A DNA stretch of 64,000 bases from Phenylobacterium sp. (GCF_030645195.1 NZ_JAUSLW010000183.1:1-64000); one strand, 5' to 3'. Positions 10,239-20,459 are shown, numbered from the stretch's first letter. Numbers and translations are program-made. Notes: generated from the letters alone by a model not told the origin.

Positions 10239-11081
10239 TCAGGCCCGGGAGATGACCTCGCCGGGCGCGCGACGCCGCGCGATGGCCTCGGCGATGTCCT
10301 TGATGGCCAGCGGCAGCAGGGCCCAGGGCTCCAGCAGGTAGCGGGCGAACATGCGCCGCGGCTCCTGCGCCAGGCGGAAGGCCCAGACCAGACCCGCATC
10401 GCTCATCCAGGGCGGCGGGGCGACCTGGACGTCGGCCTCGTAGTCGAAGGCCGCCCCCACCGGCATGATCACGCAGTTGGGCAGGGCCTCAAGATTGGCC
10501 TCGATCCACAGCTCCTGGCGCGGCATGCCCATGCCGACGAACAGGATGTCGGGCGCAAAGGCGGCGATCTCCTCCAGGGCGGCGCTGTTCCCCGCCGAGC
10601 CGGGCGTGGCGTCGAAATAGCCGTCGCGGCCGCCGATCACCGCGCCGGGATACTTGGCCATCAGCCGTTCGGACGCGGTCTCCACCACGCCGGGCGCGCC
10701 GCCGATATAGAAGACGCGGTAGCGGTTGGCGCCGACCATGCTCCAGAACAGCGGCCGGAAGTCCACATAGCTGCAACGGTGGAAGGTCCGGGCCGGCATT
10801 CCCAGCAGCCGGGCGAAGAAGATCACCGGGGTGGAGTCCATCTCGATGAGATCGGCCTTGGCGAAGAAGCTGGCCAGCTCCGGGCGCCTCTTCAGCAGGT
10901 AGAGGCTGTGGCTGTTGTGGTTGGCGATGATCGCCTTGGTCTTGGCGGCGATGAAGCGGCCGATGTGGTGCATCACCTCCTGCGGCCGCACCAGGTCGAT
11001 GTCGCCCCCCAGGATGTGGATGCGTTCGGTGGTGCGGCGTGCGGCGCGGTAGGCGGCCTCGACCGGCAGGGATCCATCCAT
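10239..11081 (-). CDS. WecG/TagA/CpsF family glycosyltransferase
   Basis: LYLLKRRPELASFFAKADLIEMDSTPVIFFARLLG, FVGMGMPRQELWIEAN, PVGAAFDYEA motifs. Confidence 0.9.
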   Translation of the reverse strand: MDGSLPVEAAYRAARRTTERIHILGGDIDLVRPQEVMHHIGRFIAAKTKAIIANHNSHSLYLLKRRPELASFFAKADLIEMDSTPVIFFARLLGMPARTFHRCSYVDFRPLFWSMVGANRYRVFYIGGAPGVVETASERLMAKYPGAVIGGRDGYFDATPGSAGNSAALEEIAAFAPDILFVGMGMPRQELWIEANLEALPNCVIMPVGAAFDYEADVQVAPPPWMSDAGLVWAFRLAQEPRRMFARYLLEPWALLPLAIKDIAEAIARRRAPGEVISRA

Positions 11082-11168
11082 CGCGATCTGACTTCTGTCG
11101 TTGGCGTTGAATGTACAAGCCTAGCGATGGGCGCTTAACAAAGGGCTGCCCAGCCGCCACTCTGGGTC

Positions 11169-11951
11169 ATGGACGCCTCGCGGATCGAACAGGTGTTGGC
11201 CGCGGCGGGCCTGGCGGCCGAGACCCCGAGCGTCGTCATCGATCACGGCAAGTCCGGCGACCTGGTGGCCCGCTGCGGCGAGGCCTTCGTCAAGCTCGCC
11301 CGGCGCGCCGAGGCCTGGAACGTCCAGACCCTGGCCCGGGAGACCGACGTCCTGCTCTGGCTGGTGGGCAAGGCGCCGGTCCCGGCCGTCCTGTGGTCGG
11401 GGGACTGCGGCGAGGACCTGGCCCTGGTGATGGCCGCGGCCCCCGGGACGCCGGTGTCCCACGTCGCCGAGGACCAGGCCGAGGCGGCGCTGACCGCCGC
11501 CCTGAAGACCCTGGCCGCCCTGCACGCCCTGCCCCTGGGCGACTGCCCCTTCGACCAGAGGCTGGCGGTCAAGCTGGCGCAGGCCGAAGCCCGCCTGACC
11601 GCCGGCCTGGTGGACGAGGCCGACTTCGACGCCCAGCGTCTGGGCCTGACCGCGGCGGAGGTCTGGGCCCAGCTCAAGCCCATGATCCCGGCCGGCGAGG
11701 ATCTGGTCCTGACCCACGGCGACGCCAGCCTGCCCAACTTCATCTGGGACGGTGGGGCGGGGACGACCCTGATCGACCTTGGCCGCTTCGGCGTCGCCGA
11801 CCGCTATCAGGACCTGGCCCTCTTCCTTCGGTCGGCCAAACGCAACCATCCGCAGGTCGACGCCGTAGGTCTGCTGCAGGCCCACTACCCCCTCGCCGCC
11901 TTGGACGAGGCTCGGCTCGCCTGCTACCGCCTCCTCGACGAGTTCTTCTGA
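11169..11951 (+). CDS. Aminoglycoside 3'-phosphotransferase-like kinase (APH family)
   Basis: VLTHGDASLPNFIWDG (Brenner motif), DLGRFGVADRYQDLALFLRS, C-terminal YRLLDEFF closely resembling APH(3') enzymes. Confidence 0.88.
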   Translation: MDASRIEQVLAAAGLAAETPSVVIDHGKSGDLVARCGEAFVKLARRAEAWNVQTLARETDVLLWLVGKAPVPAVLWSGDCGEDLALVMAAAPGTPVSHVAEDQAEAALTAALKTLAALHALPLGDCPFDQRLAVKLAQAEARLTAGLVDEADFDAQRLGLTAAEVWAQLKPMIPAGEDLVLTHGDASLPNFIWDGGAGTTLIDLGRFGVADRYQDLALFLRSAKRNHPQVDAVGLLQAHYPLAALDEARLACYRLLDEFF

Positions 11952-12065
11952 CCCGGCGCCGAGCGCCGGTTTCTCCCACCGGTGGCTTTGAACCTCCGCC
12001 CCCGCTCCAACGACCTCTCTCCAGTTCGCACAAATCCTTGGCGACCATTTTGGAGGTGTAGACCT

Positions 12066-12623
12066 ATGAAGCGCACGATTTTCATGACCGCCTTGATCGG
12101 CTGCCTGCTGTCGGCCGGCATGGCCCTGGGCCAGGAGGCTGGCCGTCCCATGCTCTGCCCCAAGCCGTCCTATGAGACGATCGACATGAGCACGCCGACG
12201 CCCATCAACTCGGAGTTCCGGCCAGACATGCTCGCCATCGCGCGGGCCGGCGTGAACGACACCGCACCCAACAAGTTCTTCCTGCATACCTTCCAGTGGA
12301 AGTCGCCCCAGTGCTGCCAGATCCTGGGCGCCACCCTGACCATCACCCTGCGGGCCAACCAGCCCGGCACGTCGGCCACGGCCTCGGACTCGGGCAATGA
12401 CTCCATGGGCGTCATGGGCAATCAGGTCGCCTTCCCGGGCTTGAACGGCCCGGTCTATACGAGCTTCCCGGTGGCCATGAACCAGCCCACCACCCGCACC
12501 TACGTCATGACCCCGGCCGCCCTGGCCGCCATGAACGCCAATAATCGCATCAGCTTCTATGTGCAGGACGACACCCGCGTCCTCTCGGCCAAGCTGCAGA
12601 TCAGCCGCTGCTGCTTGAAGTAG
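12066..12623 (+). CDS. Secreted hypothetical protein with CC motifs
   Basis: Signal peptide MKRTIFMTALIGCLLSAGMALGQ; SPQCCQ and SRCCLK cysteine pairs. Confidence 0.75.
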   Translation: MKRTIFMTALIGCLLSAGMALGQEAGRPMLCPKPSYETIDMSTPTPINSEFRPDMLAIARAGVNDTAPNKFFLHTFQWKSPQCCQILGATLTITLRANQPGTSATASDSGNDSMGVMGNQVAFPGLNGPVYTSFPVAMNQPTTRTYVMTPAALAAMNANNRISFYVQDDTRVLSAKLQISRCCLK

Positions 12624-12747
12624 TTGAAGACGCGCGAGGCGGACGGCGCGCCGTTCGCCTCGACTCGTTATTCGGTCTCGCCGCGCCGCCTGCCGCCGGC
12701 GCAAGACCCGTGGACCTAGAGCCTCGTCCGCTCCGTCGGCTTTCCCT

Positions 12748-14025
12748 CTACGGCGCAGACCGCGCCGGCAGACGGAACAGGCCCCCGCCGAACACGTCGT
12801 CACGGCCCACCGCGCCAAGATCCTTCGCGGCATTCGAAACAGCCGCGCGCATGGCGCCTGGGTCGCGGGACTTCGCGCAGGCCTCGGTGCGCAGGAGCGC
12901 GCCCGAGACCACCGCGGTGGCGAAGGACGAGCCCGAGACCTGGCGATATCCCCCGGGCGCCGCGACGGTCACGTCGACCCCGATGGCGGCGACATCCACC
13001 TGCGGGCCGGGGGTGGCGAAGGGATAGATCCGCAGGCGCTCATCCACCGCGGTGACTCCCAGGGCGGCGGGATGGGAGGCGGGGAACGGGACGCGGCCCG
13101 CCTTGCCGCCATTGCCGGCCGCCGCGGCGACACAGACACCCCGGCCGTCGATGACGCTCAGCAGGGCGGCCAGCAGGCGGTCATCGGGGCCGCCGAAGGA
13201 GAGATTCAGGACGTTCGGCCTCAGCAGGGCCGCCGCATCCAGGGCGCGCGCCAGGGACCGCGTCTGGGATCGGGCGCCGTCTCCGGCCGGCAGGAAGGCC
13301 GCCAGACTCACCAGGCGGGCGCCGCGGCCCGGGGCCACGACGTCACCCCGCCCCACCATCAGGCCGGCCACCGCCGTCCCGTGGACGCCGGGCCCGGCCT
13401 TGGCCACGAACAGTCTTTGCGTGACGGCGACGCCCCGCAGGGCCTCGTGATCGAGGTCTAAGGGCGTGTCGATCATCGCCACGGTCCCGGCCGCCGGCGT
13501 CGCCAGAATGGCCGGGGTCAATCCCTGAGCTTCCAGCGCCTTGGACGATCGCCCGCCCAGGCCGAACCCCTGGTAGACATGGTCGGCCTGAGCCCAGGCG
13601 ACGCCCGGCGTCTGGGCCAGCCGCGCGCTCGCCGCCTCCGGCGTGTCGCCCGGGTGGAGCTTTCCCACCACCATCCGCAGCTGGAGGCTTTCCAGATGGA
13701 CTGTCTCCAAGACGCTCACCCCGGTGCGCGACGCGATCGCCTGGGGATCGGCCGCGCCGTCCTTCACGATGAAGATCACCGCGTCCGGAACCTGCGCCTC
13801 CAGGCTGGCGTCCCGGGCCTCGAACGGCTTGGGCTTCCTGGGCAGGGTGAAGGTGAGACTCAGGCTCGGACTGAACACGGGCCCCGAGCCGCCGGAGGGC
13901 CGGCTCGCGGGGCGACCGACATCGCCGCCGTGCGGTCCGACGCTGATCTGGGCCAAGGCGACCTGGGGGACCAGCAGGGCGGCCAGGGCCGCCGGAAGGG
14001 CCCAGCCTCGGGGAGAGGGCGCCAT
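12748..14025 (-). CDS. Secreted S8 (subtilisin-like) serine protease
   Basis: DTPLDLDHEAL (Asp), HGTAVAGLMVG (His), GSSFATAVVSGALL (Ser) triad motifs; signal peptide and propeptide-like region. Confidence 0.9.
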   Translation of the reverse strand: MAPSPRGWALPAALAALLVPQVALAQISVGPHGGDVGRPASRPSGGSGPVFSPSLSLTFTLPRKPKPFEARDASLEAQVPDAVIFIVKDGAADPQAIASRTGVSVLETVHLESLQLRMVVGKLHPGDTPEAASARLAQTPGVAWAQADHVYQGFGLGGRSSKALEAQGLTPAILATPAAGTVAMIDTPLDLDHEALRGVAVTQRLFVAKAGPGVHGTAVAGLMVGRGDVVAPGRGARLVSLAAFLPAGDGARSQTRSLARALDAAALLRPNVLNLSFGGPDDRLLAALLSVIDGRGVCVAAAAGNGGKAGRVPFPASHPAALGVTAVDERLRIYPFATPGPQVDVAAIGVDVTVAAPGGYRQVSGSSFATAVVSGALLRTEACAKSRDPGAMRAAVSNAAKDLGAVGRDDVFGGGLFRLPARSAP

Positions 14026-14705
14026 CAGCTCTCAACGCCCACGAAGTCCACCAGCGGCGAGGCCCGCAGGGCCTCGATCTCGGCCTCGAGCGCCACATCG
14101 GCGCCCAGGGCGACCTCGATGACCGCGCCGCGCGGCCCCCCCACGATGGTCAGATGGTGGCTCGACAGGAACGTCTGGACCTCCCCCCACCGGGCGTCCG
14201 GCGACAGGCGCAGCAGCAGGCGCGGAGTCTTGACCGGCGCCGGCGCCGGAGGCCCCGAGAGGCTCTCGTAGTCGCCGCGCGGGCTCATCTGGTAGGCGAT
14301 CACGCCGGCCTGGACGACCGCCACCACGGCGGCGGCGGCGAAGGCGCGCCGCCAGAGGGCCTGGGGCGTCTTAGCCCGGCCCGCACCGACTGCGGTTCCC
14401 GCCCGCCGCACGCGCCTCGCCGTCGCTTGCACGGGCGGCGAGGCGGCGTCCCTGGCCTCGATCCGCGACAGCAGACCCTTCAAGCGTTCGGGGGAGGCGT
14501 CCTCGGCGGGACCGGTGAAATCGGCGCCGCCTTCCCGCACCAGGGCGGCGATCTTGGAGACAGCCTCCAATTCGGCGCGCAGATCGGGGTCGCAGGCCAG
14601 GGCCGCTTCGACGCGGGCCCGATCGGCCGGCGGGAGCGTGCCGTTCACATAGAAGGGAAGGAGGTGCGCCGCGCCCGACCGGTCGTCCTGTTCATCGCCG
14701 TCCAT
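14025..14705 (-). CDS. Anti-sigma factor-like membrane protein
   Basis: Immediately downstream of ECF sigma gene; N-terminal LLPFYVNGTLPPADRARVEAALACDPDLRAE, central TM segment, propeptide-like C-terminus. Confidence 0.78.
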   Translation of the reverse strand: MDGDEQDDRSGAAHLLPFYVNGTLPPADRARVEAALACDPDLRAELEAVSKIAALVREGGADFTGPAEDASPERLKGLLSRIEARDAASPPVQATARRVRRAGTAVGAGRAKTPQALWRRAFAAAAVVAVVQAGVIAYQMSPRGDYESLSGPPAPAPVKTPRLLLRLSPDARWGEVQTFLSSHHLTIVGGPRGAVIEVALGADVALEAEIEALRASPLVDFVGVES

Positions 14706-14714
14706 GGGTGCGCC

Positions 14715-15263
14715 TCAATCCGCCTGCAGCCTCTCCAGCTCACGACGAAGCTGCTTCCGAGCATGGAAGAGCCTCGTCTTGACGGTATTCTCGGGACAGC
14801 CCGCGATCACCGCAATCTCCGCCAGCGAACGTTCCTCGAAGTAGCAGAGCCAGACAACCTCTCTGTGATCTGGACTTAGTCGCTCCAGCGCGCCGCGAAG
14901 TTCATCCGCCGCGGAGGTTTTTTCCGCCGCCCGCTCCGGAGTGTCGGACAGATCGGCAAGTTCGGCGATCTTCTCGGCCCGCCGCGCGTCGGGTCGCTCA
15001 CGGCGGCTTCTCAGCCAGTCGACGGCCTTGTTGCGGACGATGCGGCGAATCCAGCCGTCGGCGCTGCCCTCCCCGCCATAGCGACCGGCTTCGCGCCAAA
15101 TATTGAGGAAGGCTTCGTCCACCACGTCTAGGGCCGCATCCACGTCCCCGGCGAGAATCGCGCCCGCATAGCCCACGAGTTGGGGTTGCACGCGCTGATA
15201 GAGATCGGTGAAGGCGGCCCGATCACCCCTGGCGATCCGATAGAGCGCATCTGCGGTCAGCAT
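14715..15263 (-). CDS. ECF RNA polymerase sigma factor
   Basis: DVVDEAFLNIWREAGRYGGEGSADGWIRRIVRNKAVDWLRSRRE (sigma2) and LSPDHREVVWLCYFEERSLAEIAVIAGCPENTVKTRLFHARKQLR (sigma4). Confidence 0.92.
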   Translation of the reverse strand: MLTADALYRIARGDRAAFTDLYQRVQPQLVGYAGAILAGDVDAALDVVDEAFLNIWREAGRYGGEGSADGWIRRIVRNKAVDWLRSRRERPDARRAEKIAELADLSDTPERAAEKTSAADELRGALERLSPDHREVVWLCYFEERSLAEIAVIAGCPENTVKTRLFHARKQLRRELERLQAD

Positions 15264-15459
15264 TGCCCAGCCCTGAGGTCTTCAGCGACATTGCGAGCCC
15301 GGTCGCGCCGGAACAGCTTGCCCAGACCTCAGTCCCAACTCATCATGTCCCTCAAGATCTTGTAGACTTTGGAACTGGTGATCAGCACCGCCTCGACTAG
15401 TCCATTTGGACCACTTCAGTTGAGGATGCGCCAAGTCTTCGGGATTGGGGGGACTCCAC

Positions 15460-16575
15460 ATGCTCGGTCAGGGTGACCACGACGCCATCGTGTCCCGGAT
15501 CTACGCATCCGCCGTGGGGGATGGGTCCTGGAGCGACACCCTCAGCTTCCTGGCGCGATCGTTTCGAAGTGACGCCGCCGTCCTTCGACTTGCCGATCTC
15601 TCCGGCGAGTTCATCGCCGCTGAGAGCTCCAGACCAGATCCCAATGAGGCGAGCGCCTATTACCTCGGCGAGCTCTTCCGCAAGGATCCCCGATCCCCTC
15701 ATCTCCTGAACGCCCCTCTCGGGTCCATCTATTACGACCATCTCCTTTGGAACGTTGAGGAGATGAATCAGAACCGCTGGTGTCGCGAGGCCTGCGAGGT
15801 TCTGGGGGTGACGTATCAATTGGGAGCGCATATCAGGCTTCCCAATAACCTGACCCTATGCGTGGCGATCCTCAGCACCGAAGCCGAGGGGCACGCCTCG
15901 GCCGAGGCGATCGCCGCCTTTCGACGCCTGGCGCCCCTTATCGAGCAGGCCAGCACCCTGGGACAGGTCATCGAGACCCAGACCGCGACCCGCTCCGCAC
16001 TGCTCAACACGCTGGCCAGCAAGACCGACGGCGTCATCCTGCTCGACGCCGCGGGCGCGCCCACCTTCATGAACGACGCGGCCGCCGCCATCCTCGCCAG
16101 CGGCGACGGCCTGACCCTGGCGGAGGGGACCTTCCTGACGCGCCGCCCGCCCGAAACGCGCCGGCTCCAACACCTCGTCAAGGCCGCGCTGTCGGGGGTG
16201 AAGCAGAGCGAGGCGGCGCCCGGCGGCCGGGTCCTGGTGACACGCCCCTCGGGACGCCGCCCCTATGTCGTCTCGGTGATGGCCTCGCCGCCCACCGAGC
16301 GTTTCCTCGCCGGGCGAGCCATCGGCTGCGTCATTCATCTGCAGGATCTGGCCGCGGTCAGGCTCCCCTCCCGAGAGGCGTTGCAGGAGGTGTTTGGCCT
16401 GACCGAGCGGGAAGCCGACTTCGCCATCGAACTGGTCAGCTGCGCCGACCTGCAGCGCGCGGCGGCCAAGGCCCAGATGTCGGTCAACACCGCGCGCAAC
16501 CATCTGCAGAGCATCTCCCGGAAGACCGGCGTGAAGGGACAGACCGAACTGGTGCAGTTGCTGGGTCGGCTCTGA
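15460..16575 (+). CDS. LuxR-type HTH transcriptional regulator
   Basis: C-terminal FGLTEREADFAIELVSCADLQRAAAKAQMSVNTARNHLQSISRKTGVKGQTELVQLL. Confidence 0.88.
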   Translation: MLGQGDHDAIVSRIYASAVGDGSWSDTLSFLARSFRSDAAVLRLADLSGEFIAAESSRPDPNEASAYYLGELFRKDPRSPHLLNAPLGSIYYDHLLWNVEEMNQNRWCREACEVLGVTYQLGAHIRLPNNLTLCVAILSTEAEGHASAEAIAAFRRLAPLIEQASTLGQVIETQTATRSALLNTLASKTDGVILLDAAGAPTFMNDAAAAILASGDGLTLAEGTFLTRRPPETRRLQHLVKAALSGVKQSEAAPGGRVLVTRPSGRRPYVVSVMASPPTERFLAGRAIGCVIHLQDLAAVRLPSREALQEVFGLTEREADFAIELVSCADLQRAAAKAQMSVNTARNHLQSISRKTGVKGQTELVQLLGRL

Positions 16576-16714
16576 GCCCCGGGCCCGCGCCCGAGATTTT
16601 GAAACCCGCCTTGAACCGATCGGGCGCTCCCAACGACCCTTGGCTGGGGCAGGTCGGCGCAGCGCCGGCTGAGCAGGCCGTCGTTCCCCAGACGGCGCGG
16701 GAGCGAACCTTGCC

Positions 16715-17608
16715 ATGGGCTATCGAATGACCTCGCGCCTCGCGCTCGCCATTGGCCTTGGCCTGGCCACCCTTGCTGGACAGCCGAGCCAGGCCCAGCC
16801 TCCGCCGCCGGCCGCCTATGACGGCCTGAAGAAGACCGTGTCGGTGGATAGGGTCCTGGCGACCGAGGCGGTGGGCGGGACCGTCACCGCCGAAGGCATG
16901 ACGGCCATGCTCACCGACGCCCTGGTCCGGGACGGACGCTTCGTGGTGGTGGAGCCCCCCGCCACTCCTGGCGCCGAGGCGATCGGCGCCAGCGCCATCG
17001 TGCGCGCCGCGGTGACCAAATACGACCCCGCCGCCGGCGGCTCGAGCCTGGGGATCGGCGGCCTGCCCATGGGATCGATCTTCGCCGCGCGCGCTGGGGT
17101 CAAGAGTCAGAAGGCGGTCATGGAGATCTCCCTCCGCCTCGTCGATGCGGCCACCGGACAGGTGATCTCGACCTCCAAGGCCCTGGGCTCGGCCTCATCG
17201 TCGGCAGTGGACGCCACCGTGGTGGACTCCCGGACCGGCGCATCGGCCAGCGGCGGCGCCTTCCGCAATTCCCCGATCGGCAAGGCCGGCGAAGACGCCA
17301 TCGCCAAGGCCGTCCTGCAGATCGCCGCCAGCATGCGCAACGTGCCCTGGTCGGCCCTGGTGATCGACGCGACCGGCGGCAAGATCTACGTCAACGCTGG
17401 CGCCGACCGCAATGTCGCCCAAGGCGCCACCCTGCACGTCTATCGCAAGGGCAAGGTGCTCACCGATCCGTCGACCGGGGTGGTGCTCGACGTGGAGATG
17501 GCGTCCATTGGGGTAATTCAGATCGACGGAGTCCGCGACAGGCTCTCCACAGCGGTCCTGGTGAGCGGCGAGGCCCCGCTGCGGGGCGACGTGTTGAAGC
17601 TTGACTGA
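16715..17608 (+). CDS. CsgG/HfaB-like secreted protein
   Basis: Signal peptide; KKTVSVDRVLATEAVGG..., AVMEISLRLVDAATGQVISTSKA, AIAKAVLQIA as in CsgG family. Confidence 0.8.
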   Translation: MGYRMTSRLALAIGLGLATLAGQPSQAQPPPPAAYDGLKKTVSVDRVLATEAVGGTVTAEGMTAMLTDALVRDGRFVVVEPPATPGAEAIGASAIVRAAVTKYDPAAGGSSLGIGGLPMGSIFAARAGVKSQKAVMEISLRLVDAATGQVISTSKALGSASSSAVDATVVDSRTGASASGGAFRNSPIGKAGEDAIAKAVLQIAASMRNVPWSALVIDATGGKIYVNAGADRNVAQGATLHVYRKGKVLTDPSTGVVLDVEMASIGVIQIDGVRDRLSTAVLVSGEAPLRGDVLKLD

Positions 17609-17657
17609 CCGCGAACCGGCGGGCCGCGCCATCCCGGCGAAGACTTGGAGAGAACGA

Positions 17658-18083
17658 ATGAAACCCATCACATTGTTGTCGGCGATCGCCGCCGCCGGGC
17701 TCTGCTGGGCGCCTGCGGCCTCGGCCCAGGTTGTCACCTCTGCGGTCAATATCTGCGAGATCGCCCCGGGCGGCGGCAGCATCAACACCGTCAGGCTCAA
17801 CCTGTTCAGCTTCTCCGATGTCTCTCTGGAATACACCTTCCGCAAACAGCCGACGGGGCCGACCTATCAGTTCCCGAGCGTCACCCCCACCAGCACGTCG
17901 ACGATTCGGAAGTTCGCCGTGCCGGAGGGGACCTACAAGCTGAGCTACAAGTCGCCCAACAATCCCGCCATCGGCGTCTACGGCCAGAACATCGTGGTGC
18001 GGCCCTTCCAGCTGCAGGGCCAGACCTGCGTCTTCATCAACCCCCGCAACCGGGCCGACATCGCCGGCCCGCCTCGCAATTGA
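17658..18083 (+). CDS. Secreted hypothetical protein
   Basis: Signal peptide MKPITLLSAIAAAGLCWAPAASAQ; ATG preceded by GGAGAGAACGA. Confidence 0.75.
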   Translation: MKPITLLSAIAAAGLCWAPAASAQVVTSAVNICEIAPGGGSINTVRLNLFSFSDVSLEYTFRKQPTGPTYQFPSVTPTSTSTIRKFAVPEGTYKLSYKSPNNPAIGVYGQNIVVRPFQLQGQTCVFINPRNRADIAGPPRN

Positions 18084-18200
18084 CCCGGCACGGAGGTCGG
18101 AGGGGTGACGTATCGGGTGGGGCGCCGCAAGGGCGCCTTCCGGTAAGCGAGCGGGACGGGTTTTCCTGACGCCGCGCGCCGGCTCGGCTAGAGGTCGGCC

Positions 18201-19655
18201 ATGACCCGCGCCACCACGATCGTCTGGTTCCGCCGCGACCTGCGCCTGGCCGACAATCCCGCCCTGGAGGCCGCCCTTCGCGCGGGCGGGCCAGTGACCG
18301 CCCTCTATGTGCTGGACCAAACCCAAGGCCTCAGGTCGCCGGGCGCGGCCTCCCTCTGGTGGCTGGACAAGTCGCTCGCCGCCCTGGCCGCGGCGCTGGA
18401 GGCCCTCGGCTCGCGGCTCATCCTGCGCCGAGGCCCCGCCGCCGACATCGTGCGCGCCCTGGCCGCCGAGACCCGCGCCACGGCCGTCACCTGGAACGCC
18501 CTGTTCGATCCCGGCTACCCGGAGCGTGACGCCCACCTCGCCCAGGCCCTCAAGGCCGATGGGGTGGAGCCCCGCCGCTTCAACGGCGGCCACCTGGTCA
18601 ATCTGGAAGCCGTGCGCACCAAAACCGGCGGCCCCTTCAGCGTCTTCACCCCCTTCTGGCGAACCGCCCGGCAGCTGGTGACGGACTCTGGCGCTCTCGC
18701 CCCGCCCGACGCCCTGCCCGCCCCCGCCGCCTGGCCCGCCTCGGAACGCCTGGCCGACTGGGACCTGCACCCGAGGGCGCCGGACTGGTCGAAGGGCTTC
18801 GGCGACTGGCGGCCTGGCGAGGCCGGCGCCCATGAGGCCCTGGATCGGTTCGTCGAGACGGGCTTGAGGACCTATGCCACCGACCGCGACCGGCCGGCCG
18901 TGGAGGGCACCTCGCGCCTCTCCCCCCATCTGCACTTCGGCGAGATCAGTCCCAAGGCCTGCTGGCGCGCCGCCCAGGCCGCCGCCCACCATGGCCAGGC
19001 CGGCGAGAGCGAGGTGGAGAAGTTCCTGGCCGAGCTCGGCTGGCGCGACTTCAACGCCGCCATCACCCACACCCGCGCCGCGGCCGGCGCCGACCTGGCC
19101 CGCGCCAGCTTCAACCCCGCCTTCGACCCCTTCCCCTGGCGCGACGACCCGGCCGGGTTCGAGGCCTGGACGCGCGGCGCCACCGGCTATCCCATCGTCG
19201 ACGCCGGGATGCGCCAGCTCTGGACCACCGGCTGGATGCACAATCGGGTGCGGATGATCACCGCCTCCTTCCTCACCAAGCACCTGCTGGTGGACTGGCG
19301 GCTGGGCGAGCAGTGGTTCTGGGACACCCTGGCCGACGCCGACCACGCCTCCAACGCCGGCGGCTGGCAGTGGGTGGCGGGCTCGGGCGCCGACGCCTCG
19401 CCCTATTTCCGCATCTTCAATCCCATCACCCAGAGCGAGAAGTTCGATCCCCCCGGCGACTACATCCGCCGCTGGGTCCCGGAACTCGCCCGCCTGCCGG
19501 CCAAGGTGATCCACGCGCCCTGGACCGCGACCCCGCGGGATCTGGTGAAGGCCGGCGTGTGGCTGGGCCGCGACTACCCCAACCCCATCGTCGATCACGC
19601 CTTCGCCCGCCAGCGCGCGCTGGACGCCTATGCCCGGCTGCGGGCGTCGGCCTGA
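18201..19655 (+). CDS. phr: Deoxyribodipyrimidine photolyase
   Basis: [67 protein letters not shown]. Confidence 0.95.
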   Translation: MTRATTIVWFRRDLRLADNPALEAALRAGGPVTALYVLDQTQGLRSPGAASLWWLDKSLAALAAALEALGSRLILRRGPAADIVRALAAETRATAVTWNALFDPGYPERDAHLAQALKADGVEPRRFNGGHLVNLEAVRTKTGGPFSVFTPFWRTARQLVTDSGALAPPDALPAPAAWPASERLADWDLHPRAPDWSKGFGDWRPGEAGAHEALDRFVETGLRTYATDRDRPAVEGTSRLSPHLHFGEISPKACWRAAQAAAHHGQAGESEVEKFLAELGWRDFNAAITHTRAAAGADLARASFNPAFDPFPWRDDPAGFEAWTRGATGYPIVDAGMRQLWTTGWMHNRVRMITASFLTKHLLVDWRLGEQWFWDTLADADHASNAGGWQWVAGSGADASPYFRIFNPITQSEKFDPPGDYIRRWVPELARLPAKVIHAPWTATPRDLVKAGVWLGRDYPNPIVDHAFARQRALDAYARLRASA

Positions 19656-19667
19656 GCGCGCTGGGGA

Positions 19668-20090
19668 CTATGAGCCTGCAGGCTGCCAAGGGTTGAGCAG
19701 GGCGACCCCCATCGGCGCAAAGTCGGCCACATTGCGGGTCACCACCGTCATGCCGTGAACCAGCGCCGTCGCGGCGATGAGGGCGTCGCGTTCGGACCGG
19801 GGGTCGGGAACATGCAGTTGAGCGCAACGGCGCGCCACGGCGGCGTCGATCGCCAGAATCCGGTCTTCGAAGGTCGGGAGAATCTGATCGTCGATCCAGG
19901 CGCGCAACAGCCGGCCCTGGGCCTGATCTCTCCGCGCGATGCGAAGTACTCCCATCTCGATCTCCAAGAGGGTGATGGCTGAGAGGAAGAGGCGGGAGGT
20001 CGGGGTCCCTGAAGCCCAAGCGAGGAGATGGGGGTCGGCGCGGGCGGGCCGCCGCAGCTCGGAGATGACGTTCGTGTCGAGGACGAACAT
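19668..20090 (-). CDS. VapC-like PIN-domain toxin
   Basis: MFVLDTNVISELRRP, LEIEMGV, RDALIAATALVHGMTVVTRNVADF. Confidence 0.9.
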   Translation of the reverse strand: MFVLDTNVISELRRPARADPHLLAWASGTPTSRLFLSAITLLEIEMGVLRIARRDQAQGRLLRAWIDDQILPTFEDRILAIDAAVARRCAQLHVPDPRSERDALIAATALVHGMTVVTRNVADFAPMGVALLNPWQPAGS

Positions 20091-20341
20091 CAGTCTAGGT
20101 CGGCCGACCGCAATCCGAGGTCGCCGAGCCGGGTCGGCTCGAAATCGAAGTCCGTTGCCTGGGCCAACGCCTCGGACAGGGTCACCGAACGCCCCGCGAG
20201 CCGCTCATAGTCCTCGATGGTGAGCAGCACGTGGGCGGGCCTGCCGCGATCGGTGATGAACACAGGCCCACGCTGGGCCGCCTTCTTTGCGCCGCTGGCG
20301 TCCTGATTGAAGGATCGGCTGGAAACAGTAGTGATGACCAT
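20090..20341 (-). CDS. Phd/YefM-type antitoxin
   Basis: MVITTVSSRSFNQDASGAKKAAQRGPVFITDRGRPAHVLLTIEDYERL; stop overlaps VapC start by 1 nt. Confidence 0.88.
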   Translation of the reverse strand: MVITTVSSRSFNQDASGAKKAAQRGPVFITDRGRPAHVLLTIEDYERLAGRSVTLSEALAQATDFDFEPTRLGDLGLRSADLD

Positions 20342-20459
20342 ACGCGCACCTGAATGTAGGTATGTGCCTACAATGTAGGCCGCCCTCACAGTTCGTCAAG
20401 CTGACGGCCCGCCCTCGGGCCGGCGGCGCCTTCTAGGCGGCGTCCGGCAGGTCGGCTCG

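Noticed and set aside
11121-12833. 570-aa minus ORF opposite the APH-like gene and the secreted protein
   Set aside because: Low-complexity shadow translation; both plus-strand genes have clear motifs or signal peptides
17460-19598. 712-aa minus-strand ORF opposite csgG-like and phr genes
   Set aside because: High-GC shadow ORF; plus strand encodes well-recognised proteins
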